Shown here: positions 17,800 through 25,127 of the stretch, one piece after another | Layout: the number at the start of each line of letters is the position of its first letter | Numbering within the stretch: position 1 is the stretch's first letter | Assembly (NCBI RefSeq): GCF_014490785.1 | Contig: NZ_CP051488.1 | Span: 3,782,001-3,846,000, forward strand | Direction: 5' to 3' | Source of the DNA: Kosakonia sp. SMBL-WEM22 | Lineage (GTDB): Bacteria > Pseudomonadota > Gammaproteobacteria > Enterobacterales > Enterobacteriaceae | DNA: 64,000 bases | The notes under the pieces: model-generated | The model's database searches: none | What the model saw: the letters and a program-made list of their open reading frames with translations, nothing else | What the model was told of the DNA's origin: nothing | Position numbers and translations under genes: made by a program

Positions 17800-18993
17800 A
17801 TGGCAAGGACAACACGCCCCCTTACTAACACCGAAGTATCACGCGCTAAAGCGATTGAAAAAGATCTGACTTTACATGATGGCAATGGCCTTTTCCTAGT
17901 GGTGAAAACTAGCGGTAAAAAGCTGTGGCGTTTTCGCTATCAACGTCCTGCAACAAAAAAGCGAACCATTCTAGGATTAGGTGCTTATCCAGCTCTTTCT
18001 CTCGCTGATGCTCGAGGATTGAGAGCGGATTATCTTGCTCTATTAGCCAATGGAATTGATCCTCAAGTTCAAGCAGACATGGCTGAGGAACTTCAGAAAA
18101 TAGCTTTAGACAGTGTTTTTAAGACGGTAGCTTATAACTGGTTCCAGCTCAAAATCAAAAGCGTTACACCTAATTACGCAAAAGATATTTGGCGCTCACT
18201 AGAAAAAGACGTATTCCCTGCCATAGGTGAAATCCCTGTTCAACAAATCAAAGCAAGAATGTTAGTCGAAGCGCTAGAACCGATTAAAGCACGCGGTGCA
18301 CTCGAAACGGTACGTCGTTTAGTACAACGTATAAATGAAATAATGATTTATGCTGTTAACACAGGTCTTATAGACATCAATCCGGCATCAGGTGTTGGTA
18401 AAGCTTTTGTGAAACCAATAAAACAAAACATGCTGTCATTACGACCAGAAGAACTGCCAAAATTGATGCGTTCATTGAATATGTCCAATCTAGGCGTTTC
18501 TACTCGTTGCTTGATTGAATGGCAACTTTTGACGCTTGTTCGCCCTTCAGAGGCTTCGGGTGCACGATGGAAAGAGATCGATTTAAGTAAAAAAATCTGG
18601 ACAATCCCTGCCAGTCGAATGAAGGCTAAACGTGAGCACACTGTTCCATTATCATTACAAGCTATAGAGATCCTTGAAATAATGAAGCCCATTAGCGGCC
18701 ACCGGGAATATATATTTCCAAGCAGAAATGACCCAAAGCAGCCAATGAATAGCCAAACAGCTAATGCTGCATTGAAGAGAATTGGTTACGGAGGAAAACT
18801 CGTAGCTCATGGAATGCGTTCTATAGCTAGCACCGCTTTAAATGAAGCTGGTTTCAATCCAGATATTATAGAGGCTGCATTAGCTCATATAGACAAAAAC
18901 GAAGTAAGAAGAGCTTACAATAGATCTACTTATTTAACACAAAGGATAGAGATAATGCATTGGTGGGGGTTGAAAGTTAAGAATAAAATTTAG
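17800..18993 (+). CDS. int: P4-type tyrosine integrase
   Basis: Site-specific recombinase of 397 residues that would integrate and excise the satellite at ssrA. The N-terminal arm-binding domain (DUF4102 type, residues about 1-95) includes LTLHDGNGLFLVVKTSGKKLWRFRY. A core-binding SAM-like domain follows (about 105-190). The catalytic domain shows R248 (LVRPSEASG), K276 region, H337-x-x-R340 (HGMRS), H363 and nucleophile Y373 (RRAYNRS). AGGAG lies 10 nt before the ATG at 17800. It reads away from ssrA, as usual for such elements, and ends just before a hairpin separating it from the convergent ATPase gene. Confidence 0.95.
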   Translation: MARTTRPLTNTEVSRAKAIEKDLTLHDGNGLFLVVKTSGKKLWRFRYQRPATKKRTILGLGAYPALSLADARGLRADYLALLANGIDPQVQADMAEELQKIALDSVFKTVAYNWFQLKIKSVTPNYAKDIWRSLEKDVFPAIGEIPVQQIKARMLVEALEPIKARGALETVRRLVQRINEIMIYAVNTGLIDINPASGVGKAFVKPIKQNMLSLRPEELPKLMRSLNMSNLGVSTRCLIEWQLLTLVRPSEASGARWKEIDLSKKIWTIPASRMKAKREHTVPLSLQAIEILEIMKPISGHREYIFPSRNDPKQPMNSQTANAALKRIGYGGKLVAHGMRSIASTALNEAGFNPDIIEAALAHIDKNEVRRAYNRSTYLTQRIEIMHWWGLKVKNKI

Positions 18994-19000
18994 ATGAAAC

Positions 19001-19018
19001 GCCCCATTTACATGGGGC
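19001..19018. terminator. Hairpin between convergent int and ATPase genes
   Basis: Perfect stem GCCCCAT / ATGGGGC with a 4-nt loop, 8 nt after the int stop and 7 nt before the end of the convergent gene. The T-tracts are weak on both strands (ACTCTTT on plus, TTTCATC on minus), so its efficiency is uncertain. Confidence 0.5.
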
Positions 19019-19024
19019 TACTCT

Positions 19025-20755
19025 TTAACCTGAGATATACTCATCTGCTGCATTTTTAATTATCTTTGACCTAACATTTTTTATATACGGTATCTTTTTC
19101 AGATCTTCCCTTGAGCAATGGACAATATCGCCAACTTTGGGGTAATTTTGTTTAATCCGATCACATATAGCATTACTAATAGATAAGTTACTAACTGGGT
19201 CATCGAGAAGCTGTCCAACAATTGATGTTGCTGGCACGGGTGTACCACAATTAGGACAAAACTTCGCATCCCCTGGTAATTCAGCAGAGCAAATCTGACA
19301 CTCATCAGCTGACTCTTTTAACTTTTCTAAAAAACGCTCTAATTCAGAATCTGCTGCGCCAAACTCTCGATAATCCGAAAGGGAGAGCAATGTTATTATC
19401 TCACCGAACTTATTGGAAACGAATGCTTTCTCGGTAAACATCAACGATAAATTGACCATATAGCGCTGACCAGATTTTCGATTATACATTTTTACTGAAC
19501 CTTGCTTCGAAAGAACTCCTGAATAACAAAGCAAATCCAGAGATAATCTAAGATTAGGAGAAATTACAGGTGGTAGTACAAAAAAAGCAGATTGCGTTTG
19601 AGTCTTTTTTTCCCTGTTGTTTTTCAACCTAAGCTCAGGGATAATACATTCTCTAAGTATATCAAGTCCAATGCGTACATGATGAGAATACTTAGGTAAT
19701 CTTTTTGATAGACCAAGATGATAAGGTAATAGTTCTTGGTTTACATAATCTTGGGTGCAAATTAATAAATCTCTTTCTGTATAACCCTTTTCAAAAACTT
19801 TATTGAACAGGTGTAGAAAGGCTCTAGGATTTCCAGATGAAAGATGAATACACTGATCTAGTAAGTCGCCCTTTGACAATATTTTCTTTTTGGTTGTTCC
19901 TTGGGAAACTCTTTTGTCCAGAAGATCACGATATAAACGTCGAGTCCGTTCCCTTCCGATGTTTCCAGTTTCATACCCCCCCAAATTTATCATTAAGGCA
20001 TCTTGACCAACTTCGAAATTCTTGCCATAAGATGTAATTGAAGGATAAACAGCGGCCTTGACCGCAATTTTCCCACCATGCAGTAATTTGAATATTTCGA
20101 AAAAGATTTCTTGCTGTTCGGGTATAAATGTATGAGCAGCCTCATCAAATAAAAACACAATTCTGCCAAGTTGATACTCTTGAATTATCTCTTTAATGAT
20201 ATCGTTGACATAACTAATATCATTTACTTTATCTAAAAAATCTTCCCCTATTTCATTCAATAGCTTATCGGAAGAGGGTTCTCTCGATAGTCTTTGAAGC
20301 AAATGAATTTTAGATTGTAAAGCATCCTTCATACCAGTTATCGTTTCGATGCCAAATATTCTTTGAAAAGGATCGCTCGTATTATTATCACAAATAATAT
20401 CCAGAAATATCAACTTTTCGTATAATGCTTGTAATAGTTTTGCACTTACCCATATTTGAAATGCATTTTTATTGTCAGCTTTGACGCCCTCCAATAAGGT
20501 ACTGGTTTTGAAATTAACATATACCCCGACAATTTTTTTTGTCGGAAAATCATTATCTAGTTCAGCTTCTGCTGCTCGCAAAAGCATTGATTTTCCAATT
20601 CCCCTTGCACCTTGAATGAGATGCGAACCCGCTATCTTGAGTTTTGAAACTACATATTTTTCAAAATCCCCAAGAACAGCCAGTTGTTGAACCTGTTTCA
20701 ACTCAAGATCTTCGGTACGTGCTGCATGTAGTAACTCAGTGTCTAATGTAGACAT
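19025..20755 (-). CDS. AAA/ORC-like ATPase with C-terminal zinc ribbon, candidate defence protein
   Basis: A 576-residue protein of unknown function. Walker A GARGIGKS is at 49-56, Walker B RIVFLFDEAAH at 198-208, and a GNPRAF sensor-like motif at 308-313, which together resemble ORC/Cdc6 or STAND-type P-loop NTPases. Residues 400-460 may be a winged-helix region. A zinc ribbon follows with C486, C489, C500 and C503. The C-terminus (about 535-576) resembles a helix-hairpin-helix segment (REDLKKIPYIKNVRSKI). Its ATG overlaps the stop of the upstream 229-residue gene (TAATG), indicating translational coupling. Base composition is visibly more AT-rich than the flanking P4 genes. The position between int and cos/psu is a known anti-phage hotspot in P4 satellites. 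The defence role is inferred. Confidence 0.75.
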   Translation of the reverse strand: MSTLDTELLHAARTEDLELKQVQQLAVLGDFEKYVVSKLKIAGSHLIQGARGIGKSMLLRAAEAELDNDFPTKKIVGVYVNFKTSTLLEGVKADNKNAFQIWVSAKLLQALYEKLIFLDIICDNNTSDPFQRIFGIETITGMKDALQSKIHLLQRLSREPSSDKLLNEIGEDFLDKVNDISYVNDIIKEIIQEYQLGRIVFLFDEAAHTFIPEQQEIFFEIFKLLHGGKIAVKAAVYPSITSYGKNFEVGQDALMINLGGYETGNIGRERTRRLYRDLLDKRVSQGTTKKKILSKGDLLDQCIHLSSGNPRAFLHLFNKVFEKGYTERDLLICTQDYVNQELLPYHLGLSKRLPKYSHHVRIGLDILRECIIPELRLKNNREKKTQTQSAFFVLPPVISPNLRLSLDLLCYSGVLSKQGSVKMYNRKSGQRYMVNLSLMFTEKAFVSNKFGEIITLLSLSDYREFGAADSELERFLEKLKESADECQICSAELPGDAKFCPNCGTPVPATSIVGQLLDDPVSNLSISNAICDRIKQNYPKVGDIVHCSREDLKKIPYIKNVRSKIIKNAADEYISG

Positions 20756-21444
20756 TATAAAATCACCTCGCTAGATTTTGGAAATAAAGATAAAATCTCT
20801 GACTTTATCTTGTGCCGGACTATATTAGAGTTAATTATCATACTTAAAACAATCTCAGCTAGTTTTATAAACCGCTCCCAATCTTCACTTTCAAAAGTAA
20901 ACTTATTAGGCAGGTCGGTTTCAAATGAAGTTATTTTCCCATGGACGACATCACTAAGCTGACCATAAATTCTTTGAGCTTTTTTTGCATCAATGATACT
21001 CACACCCCCTGCTATGCCCTCATTCTCTGTGAAGTAATCTATATAGCCCTGATTAGTAATATGTTTTAACATTTCACTAAAACTTAAATCTTGATCATGA
21101 TTTTTCCAAGAATATACAACATGAGGCATATCCCAAAGATAAATAGAAGCAACCCCCAACTCTAGAACTCTTCTTAAGACAATGTTCGCGGGCTTATCAA
21201 TAGCACATGCAGATAGATATAAAGAAGATGATGTATCAGCAATAATTTCATTGAAAATCTTTATACAAACATCGTGATGAACTGAATTTTTCTTCCCATT
21301 CAAAATTTCGGCAATTGCATTAAGTGTAAAAATTGAGATAACAACTTTATCTAATTTTTTATCTTCTATGCCTTGCCATTCGCGAAAGTTACTATTGAAC
21401 TTATCGCTTAGCATATTAATTATCTCAGTAGGTGATTTATTCAT
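20755..21444 (-). CDS. Helical partner protein of the ATPase, possible HEPN/Abi-like
   Basis: A 229-residue protein I do not recognise. It appears all-helical, without a signal peptide or membrane helix. Notable patches are ANIVLRRVLELGVASIYLW (about 86-104) and YGQLSDVVHGK (160-170); an Arg/Glu helix followed by an S-x-x-x-H motif is reminiscent of HEPN or DUF5677/Abi-like proteins, but the canonical R-x4-6-H motif is not clear. It is the first gene of a two-gene operon; its stop codon overlaps the ATPase start at 20755. AT-rich codon use sets both genes apart from the GC-rich satellite core. It could be an effector, an RNA-binding factor or a regulator of the ATPase. Confidence 0.65.
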   Translation of the reverse strand: MNKSPTEIINMLSDKFNSNFREWQGIEDKKLDKVVISIFTLNAIAEILNGKKNSVHHDVCIKIFNEIIADTSSSLYLSACAIDKPANIVLRRVLELGVASIYLWDMPHVVYSWKNHDQDLSFSEMLKHITNQGYIDYFTENEGIAGGVSIIDAKKAQRIYGQLSDVVHGKITSFETDLPNKFTFESEDWERFIKLAEIVLSMIINSNIVRHKIKSEILSLFPKSSEVIL

Positions 21445-21553
21445 TTAGTACATTGACCTCATGTAATTATCGGCAAGATAGATAATGATGACTTAATCAT
21501 AATACAAGAAAATAAGTGCCATAAAAGAGTGTTTAATCGCAAGTTTGCGCGCA

Positions 21554-21572
21554 GTGCTTTCCCCTCCTCGCC
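21554..21572. other. P2/P4-type cos site
   Basis: GTGCTTTCCCCTCCTCGCC reads on the complement as GGCGAGGAGGGGAAAGCAC, one base different from the 19-nt P2/P4 cohesive end as I remember it (GGCGAGGCGGGGAAAGCAC). It lies between the ATPase cassette and psu, where P4 has its cos. This is the packaging site that helper terminase would cut, and it argues that the satellite can still be packaged. Confidence 0.8.
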
Positions 21573-21751
21573 TGCCCGCTTCACGGGTCGGTTTAAATGC
21601 AGGTGCATGACCGGGCTCAGACCGCGCCGGCACTGGTGCGGGCGGGCATGGGGCGGGTGCAGAAATAAATGCAGTTAAATGCAGCATATGCATGCAGGGT
21701 ATTTTTTTAATTATTTATGGATTTTTCGGCTATTTTTCAGGGGCGGGAGGG

Positions 21752-21784
21752 TGCGCCCGGCAGGGGATGACCGGGCGCATTTTT
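21752..21784 (+). terminator. Strong hairpin plus T5 downstream of psu
   Basis: A perfect 9-bp stem TGCGCCCGG / CCGGGCGCA with a 10-nt loop is followed by TTTTT on the plus strand. On the minus strand it sits 8 nt after the psu stop, so the hairpin may also protect or end the late transcript. The T-tract only fits plus-strand termination, insulating the late operon from leftward neighbours. Confidence 0.7.
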
Positions 21785-21791
21785 CGGGGGG

Positions 21792-22202
21792 TTATGGCTG
21801 CTGGCTGTCGGTGTGCGACGCTTTATCGGGTCTGATTCCGACGGCATTCAGCACCGCGCAGCCGTCAGGGTTAATCCCGTTACCGGCGGCCAGCCACGAT
21901 GCGAGCGCATCGCGCAGATGATGCGTTGCCCGGTCGAGCGCCCGGTGTTGCAGGTGCGCCGGGAGGCTGCGGATATGTACCAGCTCCGGAGCAAGAATGG
22001 CGGCCAGCTCTGCGCCGTGCTGATGCATGAAGCCATCGAGCCGGTGGCGGATGCTGAGTGCCTGGACGGTCTCATGGGCGCGAATGTACTGCCGTGCGGC
22101 CTGCCGGGTTTCTTCCGGGGTGCAGGGCGTTTCCCGGCGGCTCAGCCACACGGCACGGTGGTGCAGGCAGGCCTCTGCGGCCTGCGTCAGGGTGTTGGTC
22201 AT
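21792..22202 (-). CDS. psu: Polarity suppression protein Psu, short form
   Basis: Rho-binding antiterminator and capsid-decoration protein of P4. Residues from AARQYIRAHETVQALSIR through FMHQHGAELAAILAPELV, DALASWLAAG and VGIRPDKAS align clearly with P4 Psu from memory. The start is the ATG at 22202, overlapping the Ogr/Delta stop (ATGA). The product is 136 residues against 190 for P4 Psu; it lacks much of the N-terminal coiled segment and the C-terminal tail. Whether Rho inhibition survives is unknown. It is the last gene of the sid-delta-psu late operon, in the same order as P4. Confidence 0.88.
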   Translation of the reverse strand: MTNTLTQAAEACLHHRAVWLSRRETPCTPEETRQAARQYIRAHETVQALSIRHRLDGFMHQHGAELAAILAPELVHIRSLPAHLQHRALDRATHHLRDALASWLAAGNGINPDGCAVLNAVGIRPDKASHTDSQQP

Positions 22203-22405
22203 GGTCTCTCTCCTGCGGTTAAAAGCGCCACAGCGTTTTCCGGCATGGCGGGCTGCCGTATCACCCCGTCGAGCATCTCGGAGGTGCGGAACGTGGCCGA
22301 GCATTCAAGACTGGTGCACTGGTGATAGCGCTGCTTGAGGTTCTCCGACACATACCGGCTGGTACGGGTATGCGCGGGCTGTCTGCAGTACGGGCAGTGA
22401 AACAT
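22199..22405 (-). CDS. Ogr/Delta-family zinc-finger late transcription activator
   Basis: A 68-residue activator of late promoters in P2 and P4. It starts MFHCPYCRQPAHTRTSRYV and continues with RYHQCTSLECSATF, giving the four-Cys zinc motif (CPYC ... CTSLEC) of Ogr. P4 Delta is two Ogr units fused; this one is a single unit like P2 Ogr. A matching TGT-N12-ACA box lies upstream of sid at 23276-23293. The start codon is 4 nt after the sid stop region and the stop overlaps psu. Confidence 0.9.
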   Translation of the reverse strand: MFHCPYCRQPAHTRTSRYVSENLKQRYHQCTSLECSATFRTSEMLDGVIRQPAMPENAVALLTAGERP

Positions 22406-22408
22406 GGC

Positions 22409-23206
22409 TCAGCTCTCCGCCTCCTTTTTCCGGGCGGCCAGCTCCGCGGCAAGCTGCATACGTCTGGCAGGGCTTTTATAGAGCGTCATGTCCACGCCGG
22501 TCAGCGGCGGGCGGTGCAGGCCGAGCTGAGAGATAACCGGCTCACTGTTCATGTCGAAGGTATAGAACTGTGCCTGGAGGGCAACATGCTGTTGCAGCTC
22601 CTCACCCAGCACACGCCCCGGACGCGGCTCACCTTTCAGCTCCAGCTCACGCAGGCGCAGACAGTAAGCGCGTACCAGCGCCGGGCTGATGGTGTTCATC
22701 GCTTCTGACCAGGCTGCCTGTGCGCAGACGGTAAGTGCGGTCGCATGCTCATCGACATACTGTCTGCCGGTCGCACACGCCTCAAGCATGGCGCGGGACT
22801 TGTCTGTCTCCAGCTCGGCAATCAGGCCGGTGAACTCCTCTGCCAGCTCGCGCCCGGCCATGCGGCGGCCGTGTTCGGCTTTCAGCTCCGGTGTCATGGC
22901 TCCGCCCAGGCTGCGCAGGCGGGTACGCCAGCTTTTGTCAGCCTCCGCGCTTTCCTCAAGCGCAGTCTGCCGTTCCTTTTCGCTGCGGGTGATGGCTGCG
23001 TTGATGTCGTTCAGCGTCATCATGCTGCCGGTGTGGGCGGCTTTCGCCTCTGTAAAGCGGGTGAGCGCCTCATTCACGGCGGCGGCATTTTTCTGCGCAG
23101 CCTTTTCACTGGCGACCGCCACGACATTCTCGATAAGGGCGCGGTCGGGGGCAGGCCGGGTGCCGGCAACGGTTTTCATCAGGGCGGTGATAATTTCAGT
23201 TTTCAT
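22409..23206 (-). CDS. sid: Capsid size determination protein Sid
   Basis: External scaffold that forces the P2-like helper's capsid protein into small shells fitting the satellite genome. Internal segments such as KSWRTRLRSLGGAMTPELKA and GRELAEEFTGLIAELE match P4 Sid from memory. I chose ATG 23206 (MKTEIITALMKTVAGT), giving 265 residues against 244 in P4; the extra length is at the N-terminus. The upstream GTG at 23254 is unlikely because it would lie upstream of the transcription start predicted from the Ogr/Delta box. First gene of the late operon. Confidence 0.87.
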   Translation of the reverse strand: MKTEIITALMKTVAGTRPAPDRALIENVVAVASEKAAQKNAAAVNEALTRFTEAKAAHTGSMMTLNDINAAITRSEKERQTALEESAEADKSWRTRLRSLGGAMTPELKAEHGRRMAGRELAEEFTGLIAELETDKSRAMLEACATGRQYVDEHATALTVCAQAAWSEAMNTISPALVRAYCLRLRELELKGEPRPGRVLGEELQQHVALQAQFYTFDMNSEPVISQLGLHRPPLTGVDMTLYKSPARRMQLAAELAARKKEAES

Positions 23207-23275
23207 GGCGGGCTCTCTGTTTTCAGTGTGAGGGCATTCTGCCGTGGCCTGCACAACATCACGAGCTGTTGCTGT

Positions 23276-23293
23276 TGTGGCCGGGATGGTACA
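23276..23293 (-). promoter_or_regulatory. Ogr/Delta activator box of the sid promoter
   Basis: TGT-ggccgggatggt-ACA fits the TGT-N12-ACA dyad bound by Ogr and Delta. Known sites are centred near -55, which predicts a start near 23229, about 22 nt before the sid ATG at 23206. The distance supports both the site and the chosen start codon. Confidence 0.7.
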
Positions 23294-23381
23294 GAAAGCC
23301 GCTGAAAAAACCGGCTCGCCAGAAAGAGGTCGCAGGAAAACCCCTCTCCCTGTTTGTTTTTCTGTATTTAACTCTTCACAC

Positions 23382-23476
23382 TGTTCACCAAGAATATAAA
23401 TATTAATTAATACAGTAAGTTAAGGGGTGAACAGTTGAAGATCTGACTGTTCACCCACTGTTCACCACTGTTCACC
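23382..23476. repeat. P4-type replication iterons, ori-like region
   Basis: Five copies of the alpha-protein iteron GGTGAACA or its complement TGTTCACC occur at 23382-23389, 23426-23433, 23448-23455, 23459-23466 and 23469-23476, next to an AT-rich block (23391-23422). They lie in the 548-bp gap between sid and vis, which also holds the late promoter. P4 ori uses the same octamer, bound by alpha. Confidence 0.8.
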
Positions 23477-23754
23477 AGCTGTTTTTGGAGGCACTTACGG
23501 CATCTATACTTTATTGCGATAAAAGAAAGCTTATCTATAACCATAAATAATTAGCAATGTGCCAGACTGTTATCAGGAAATGCCAAAGATTGTCAGCGTT
23601 TGCCACTGTTTGCCATTTGCATGTTACCGGATTGTTAAACGAAGAATGACAGCAAAATAACCTGTTGCTCCCGCTGAAAATATTCACAAAATAGAGCGCT
23701 ACCTGACGCCGGAAAGACATGACCGGCACCACACGGACTTTATGAGGTAGCCCG

Positions 23755-24021
23755 ATGCACACCGCTTTTTCTTACCCGATTTCCACCCCTGCCGCCCCGT
23801 TAATTCCGGTGGCTGAGCCCGCTCAGGAGCGCTTTCTGCGCCTGCCCGAAGTGATGCACCTCTGCGGTCTGTCGCGCTCCACCGTTTACGACCTCATCAG
23901 CCGGAATGCCTTTCCGCAGCAGGTCTCCTTAGGCGGCAAAAATGTCGCCTGGCTGCACAGCGAAATTACGGCCTGGATGGCTGCCCGCATCGCCGACCGT
24001 AACCGGGGCTGTGACGCATGA
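23755..24021 (+). CDS. vis: Vis/AlpA-family excisionase and regulator
   Basis: An 88-residue DNA-binding protein, the same length as P4 Vis. The AlpA-type winged helix is at residues about 25-80: FLRLPEVMHLCGLSRSTVYD, then the wing VSLGGKNVAWLHSEITAWM. Vis acts as excisionase and represses the late promoter in P4. GAGG lies 7 nt before the ATG. The stop overlaps the start of the next frame (ATGATG). It reads divergently from sid across the ori iterons, as in P4. Confidence 0.9.
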   Translation: MHTAFSYPISTPAAPLIPVAEPAQERFLRLPEVMHLCGLSRSTVYDLISRNAFPQQVSLGGKNVAWLHSEITAWMAARIADRNRGCDA

Positions 24022-24569
24022 TGATGTCCGCCCTGCAAAAACTGCCTTTTCCTGGCTTGCTTCTTCTGGCTATTTCCAGGTATAGTTTTCCCGCTGCCGC
24101 AAAATCGGCAGCCGGGCGTAGGAACCCGAGCGAAACAAAGGCGACACCAGACGCGCCATGCGTCTTTTTTTGTGTCCGTGCCCTCGTGCATCCATTATTT
24201 GCGAACCGGTTTTTTTGCCGTTGCCGCATTTTTACAATGGTGGCTCGGGCGGGGCAGCCCTCGGGCTGGCCGGTTTCCTTTGTTGCCGGTATTCCTACCC
24301 CCGTCCGGGCTACCACCCATGAGCGTAGGAACTCCGGTGGTAGCTTTTATAAGCTAACAAAGGAGGCTGCCACCATGGCCACGACCCTCACCCTGTCACA
24401 CCCGCAGTTTGTCTATCTCTTCGCAGCCGTTCGCCGCGCAGACCGCACACCCCGTATCTGTATGCTCCGCACCGTTGCCGGTGACGAACACGCTGCACGC
24501 CGTTCCCTTGTCCGGGATTACATTCTCGCCTTTGCCGGGCGTCTGCCGGTGGCGGAGGTGTGCGCGTGA
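24018..24569 (+). CDS. Ash/Icd-like protein reading through the immunity region
   Basis: A 183-codon frame with the usual features of proteins annotated as Ash family or host cell division inhibitor Icd-like in P4-type elements: an N-terminal part ending in MVARAGQPSGWPVSFVAGIP and a C-terminal domain MATTLTLSHPQFVYLFAAV. The N-terminal half overlaps inverted repeats of the P4-like immunity RNA. A strong AAAGGAGG lies upstream of an internal ATG at 24375, so a separate 64-residue product (24375-24569) is likely and may be the main translated form. The stop overlaps the next GTG start (GTGA). Function is inferred from family naming only. Confidence 0.6.
   Translation: MMMSALQKLPFPGLLLLAISRYSFPAAAKSAAGRRNPSETKATPDAPCVFFCVRALVHPLFANRFFCRCRIFTMVARAGQPSGWPVSFVAGIPTPVRATTHERRNSGGSFYKLTKEAATMATTLTLSHPQFVYLFAAVRRADRTPRICMLRTVAGDEHAARRSLVRDYILAFAGRLPVAEVCA
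24116..24344 (+). ncRNA. P4-like immunity RNA region (seqA/seqB/seqC arrangement)
   Basis: GCGTAGGAAC occurs at 24116-24125 and again at 24323-24332. Between them, 24291-24300 (ATTCCTACCC) is complementary to the GTAGGAA core of both. A 9-bp perfect stem GCTACCACC (24309-24317) / GGTGGTAGC (24336-24344) adds to the structure just before the internal ribosome site at 24359. P4 immunity works by a small CI RNA whose seqB pairs with leader copies seqA and seqC to cause early termination. The layout here matches; the exact RNA ends cannot be set by eye. Confidence 0.5.
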
Positions 24570-24799
24570 AAGACCTGACCCTGACGCTCACCCGTGATGA
24601 GCTTGCGTGCCTGGAGCACCTGCGCAACGTCGGCCAGTTCGTGAATGCCATGACGCTGCTGAATGACAGCGTGACTGTCAGCCGGGAAACGGCGCACCAG
24701 GCACAGCTCTCTTCTGTGATTTACCTCATGACCACCCAGCTCGACGGTGTGGTGGAGCGCTGCATGCAGCGCTGGCTCACAGAGGAGGTCGGCGCATGA
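24566..24799 (+). CDS. P4-like small early protein, unknown function
   Basis: A 77-residue protein starting at GTG 24566, 7 nt after GGAGG and overlapping the previous stop (GTGA). It reads MKDLTLTLTRDELACLEHLR and is mainly helical, with no signal peptide. It sits in the chain of coupled small genes leading to alpha, matching in position the small ORFs (about 88-106 residues) of the P4 early operon. I do not recognise a defined domain. Confidence 0.75.
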   Translation: MKDLTLTLTRDELACLEHLRNVGQFVNAMTLLNDSVTVSRETAHQAQLSSVIYLMTTQLDGVVERCMQRWLTEEVGA

Positions 24800-25116
24800 A
24801 AACCCCGTTAACACCCGCTCTGCGCGCCGCGCTTTACCGCCGCGCCGTGGCCTGTGCCTGGCTGACCGTGTGCCATCGTCAGCACCGCTACCCGCACCTC
24901 ACCCTCGATGCGCTGGAGTCGGCCATTGCCGCCGAGCTGGAGGGTTTCTACCTGCGCCAGCACGGCGAGGAGAAAGGCCGCCTGATTGCCTGTGCCCTGC
25001 TGGAAGATTTAATGGATGCCGGTCCCCTGAAAGCCGCCCCGTCGCTGTCCTTTCTCGGTCTGGCCGTGATGGATGAACTCTGCGCCCGCCATATCAGCGT
25101 GCCTGTCCTGCACTGA
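24796..25116 (+). CDS. P4 orf106-like small early protein
   Basis: A 106-residue protein, the same length as P4 Orf106, starting with ATG in an ATGA overlap with the previous gene. It is Ala/Leu-rich and probably helical (ALRAALYRRAVACAWLTVCH). It lies 11 nt before alpha with a GAGGAAA-type ribosome site between. The function of this family is not known to me. Confidence 0.8.
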   Translation: MKTPLTPALRAALYRRAVACAWLTVCHRQHRYPHLTLDALESAIAAELEGFYLRQHGEEKGRLIACALLEDLMDAGPLKAAPSLSFLGLAVMDELCARHISVPVLH

Positions 25117-25127
25117 GGAAAACACCA

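Noticed and set aside
21493..21693. 66-codon frame over the cos region
   Set aside because: It covers the cos site and is Pro/Ala-rich without a ribosome site; the DNA is explained as packaging sequence.
23207..23254. Upstream GTG start for sid
   Set aside because: It lies before the transcription start predicted from the Ogr/Delta box, and the ATG at 23206 gives the Sid-like start.
22261..23305. Frames antisense to psu, delta and sid, up to 186 codons
   Set aside because: The minus-strand genes are recognisable P4 late proteins; the plus frames have no family resemblance.
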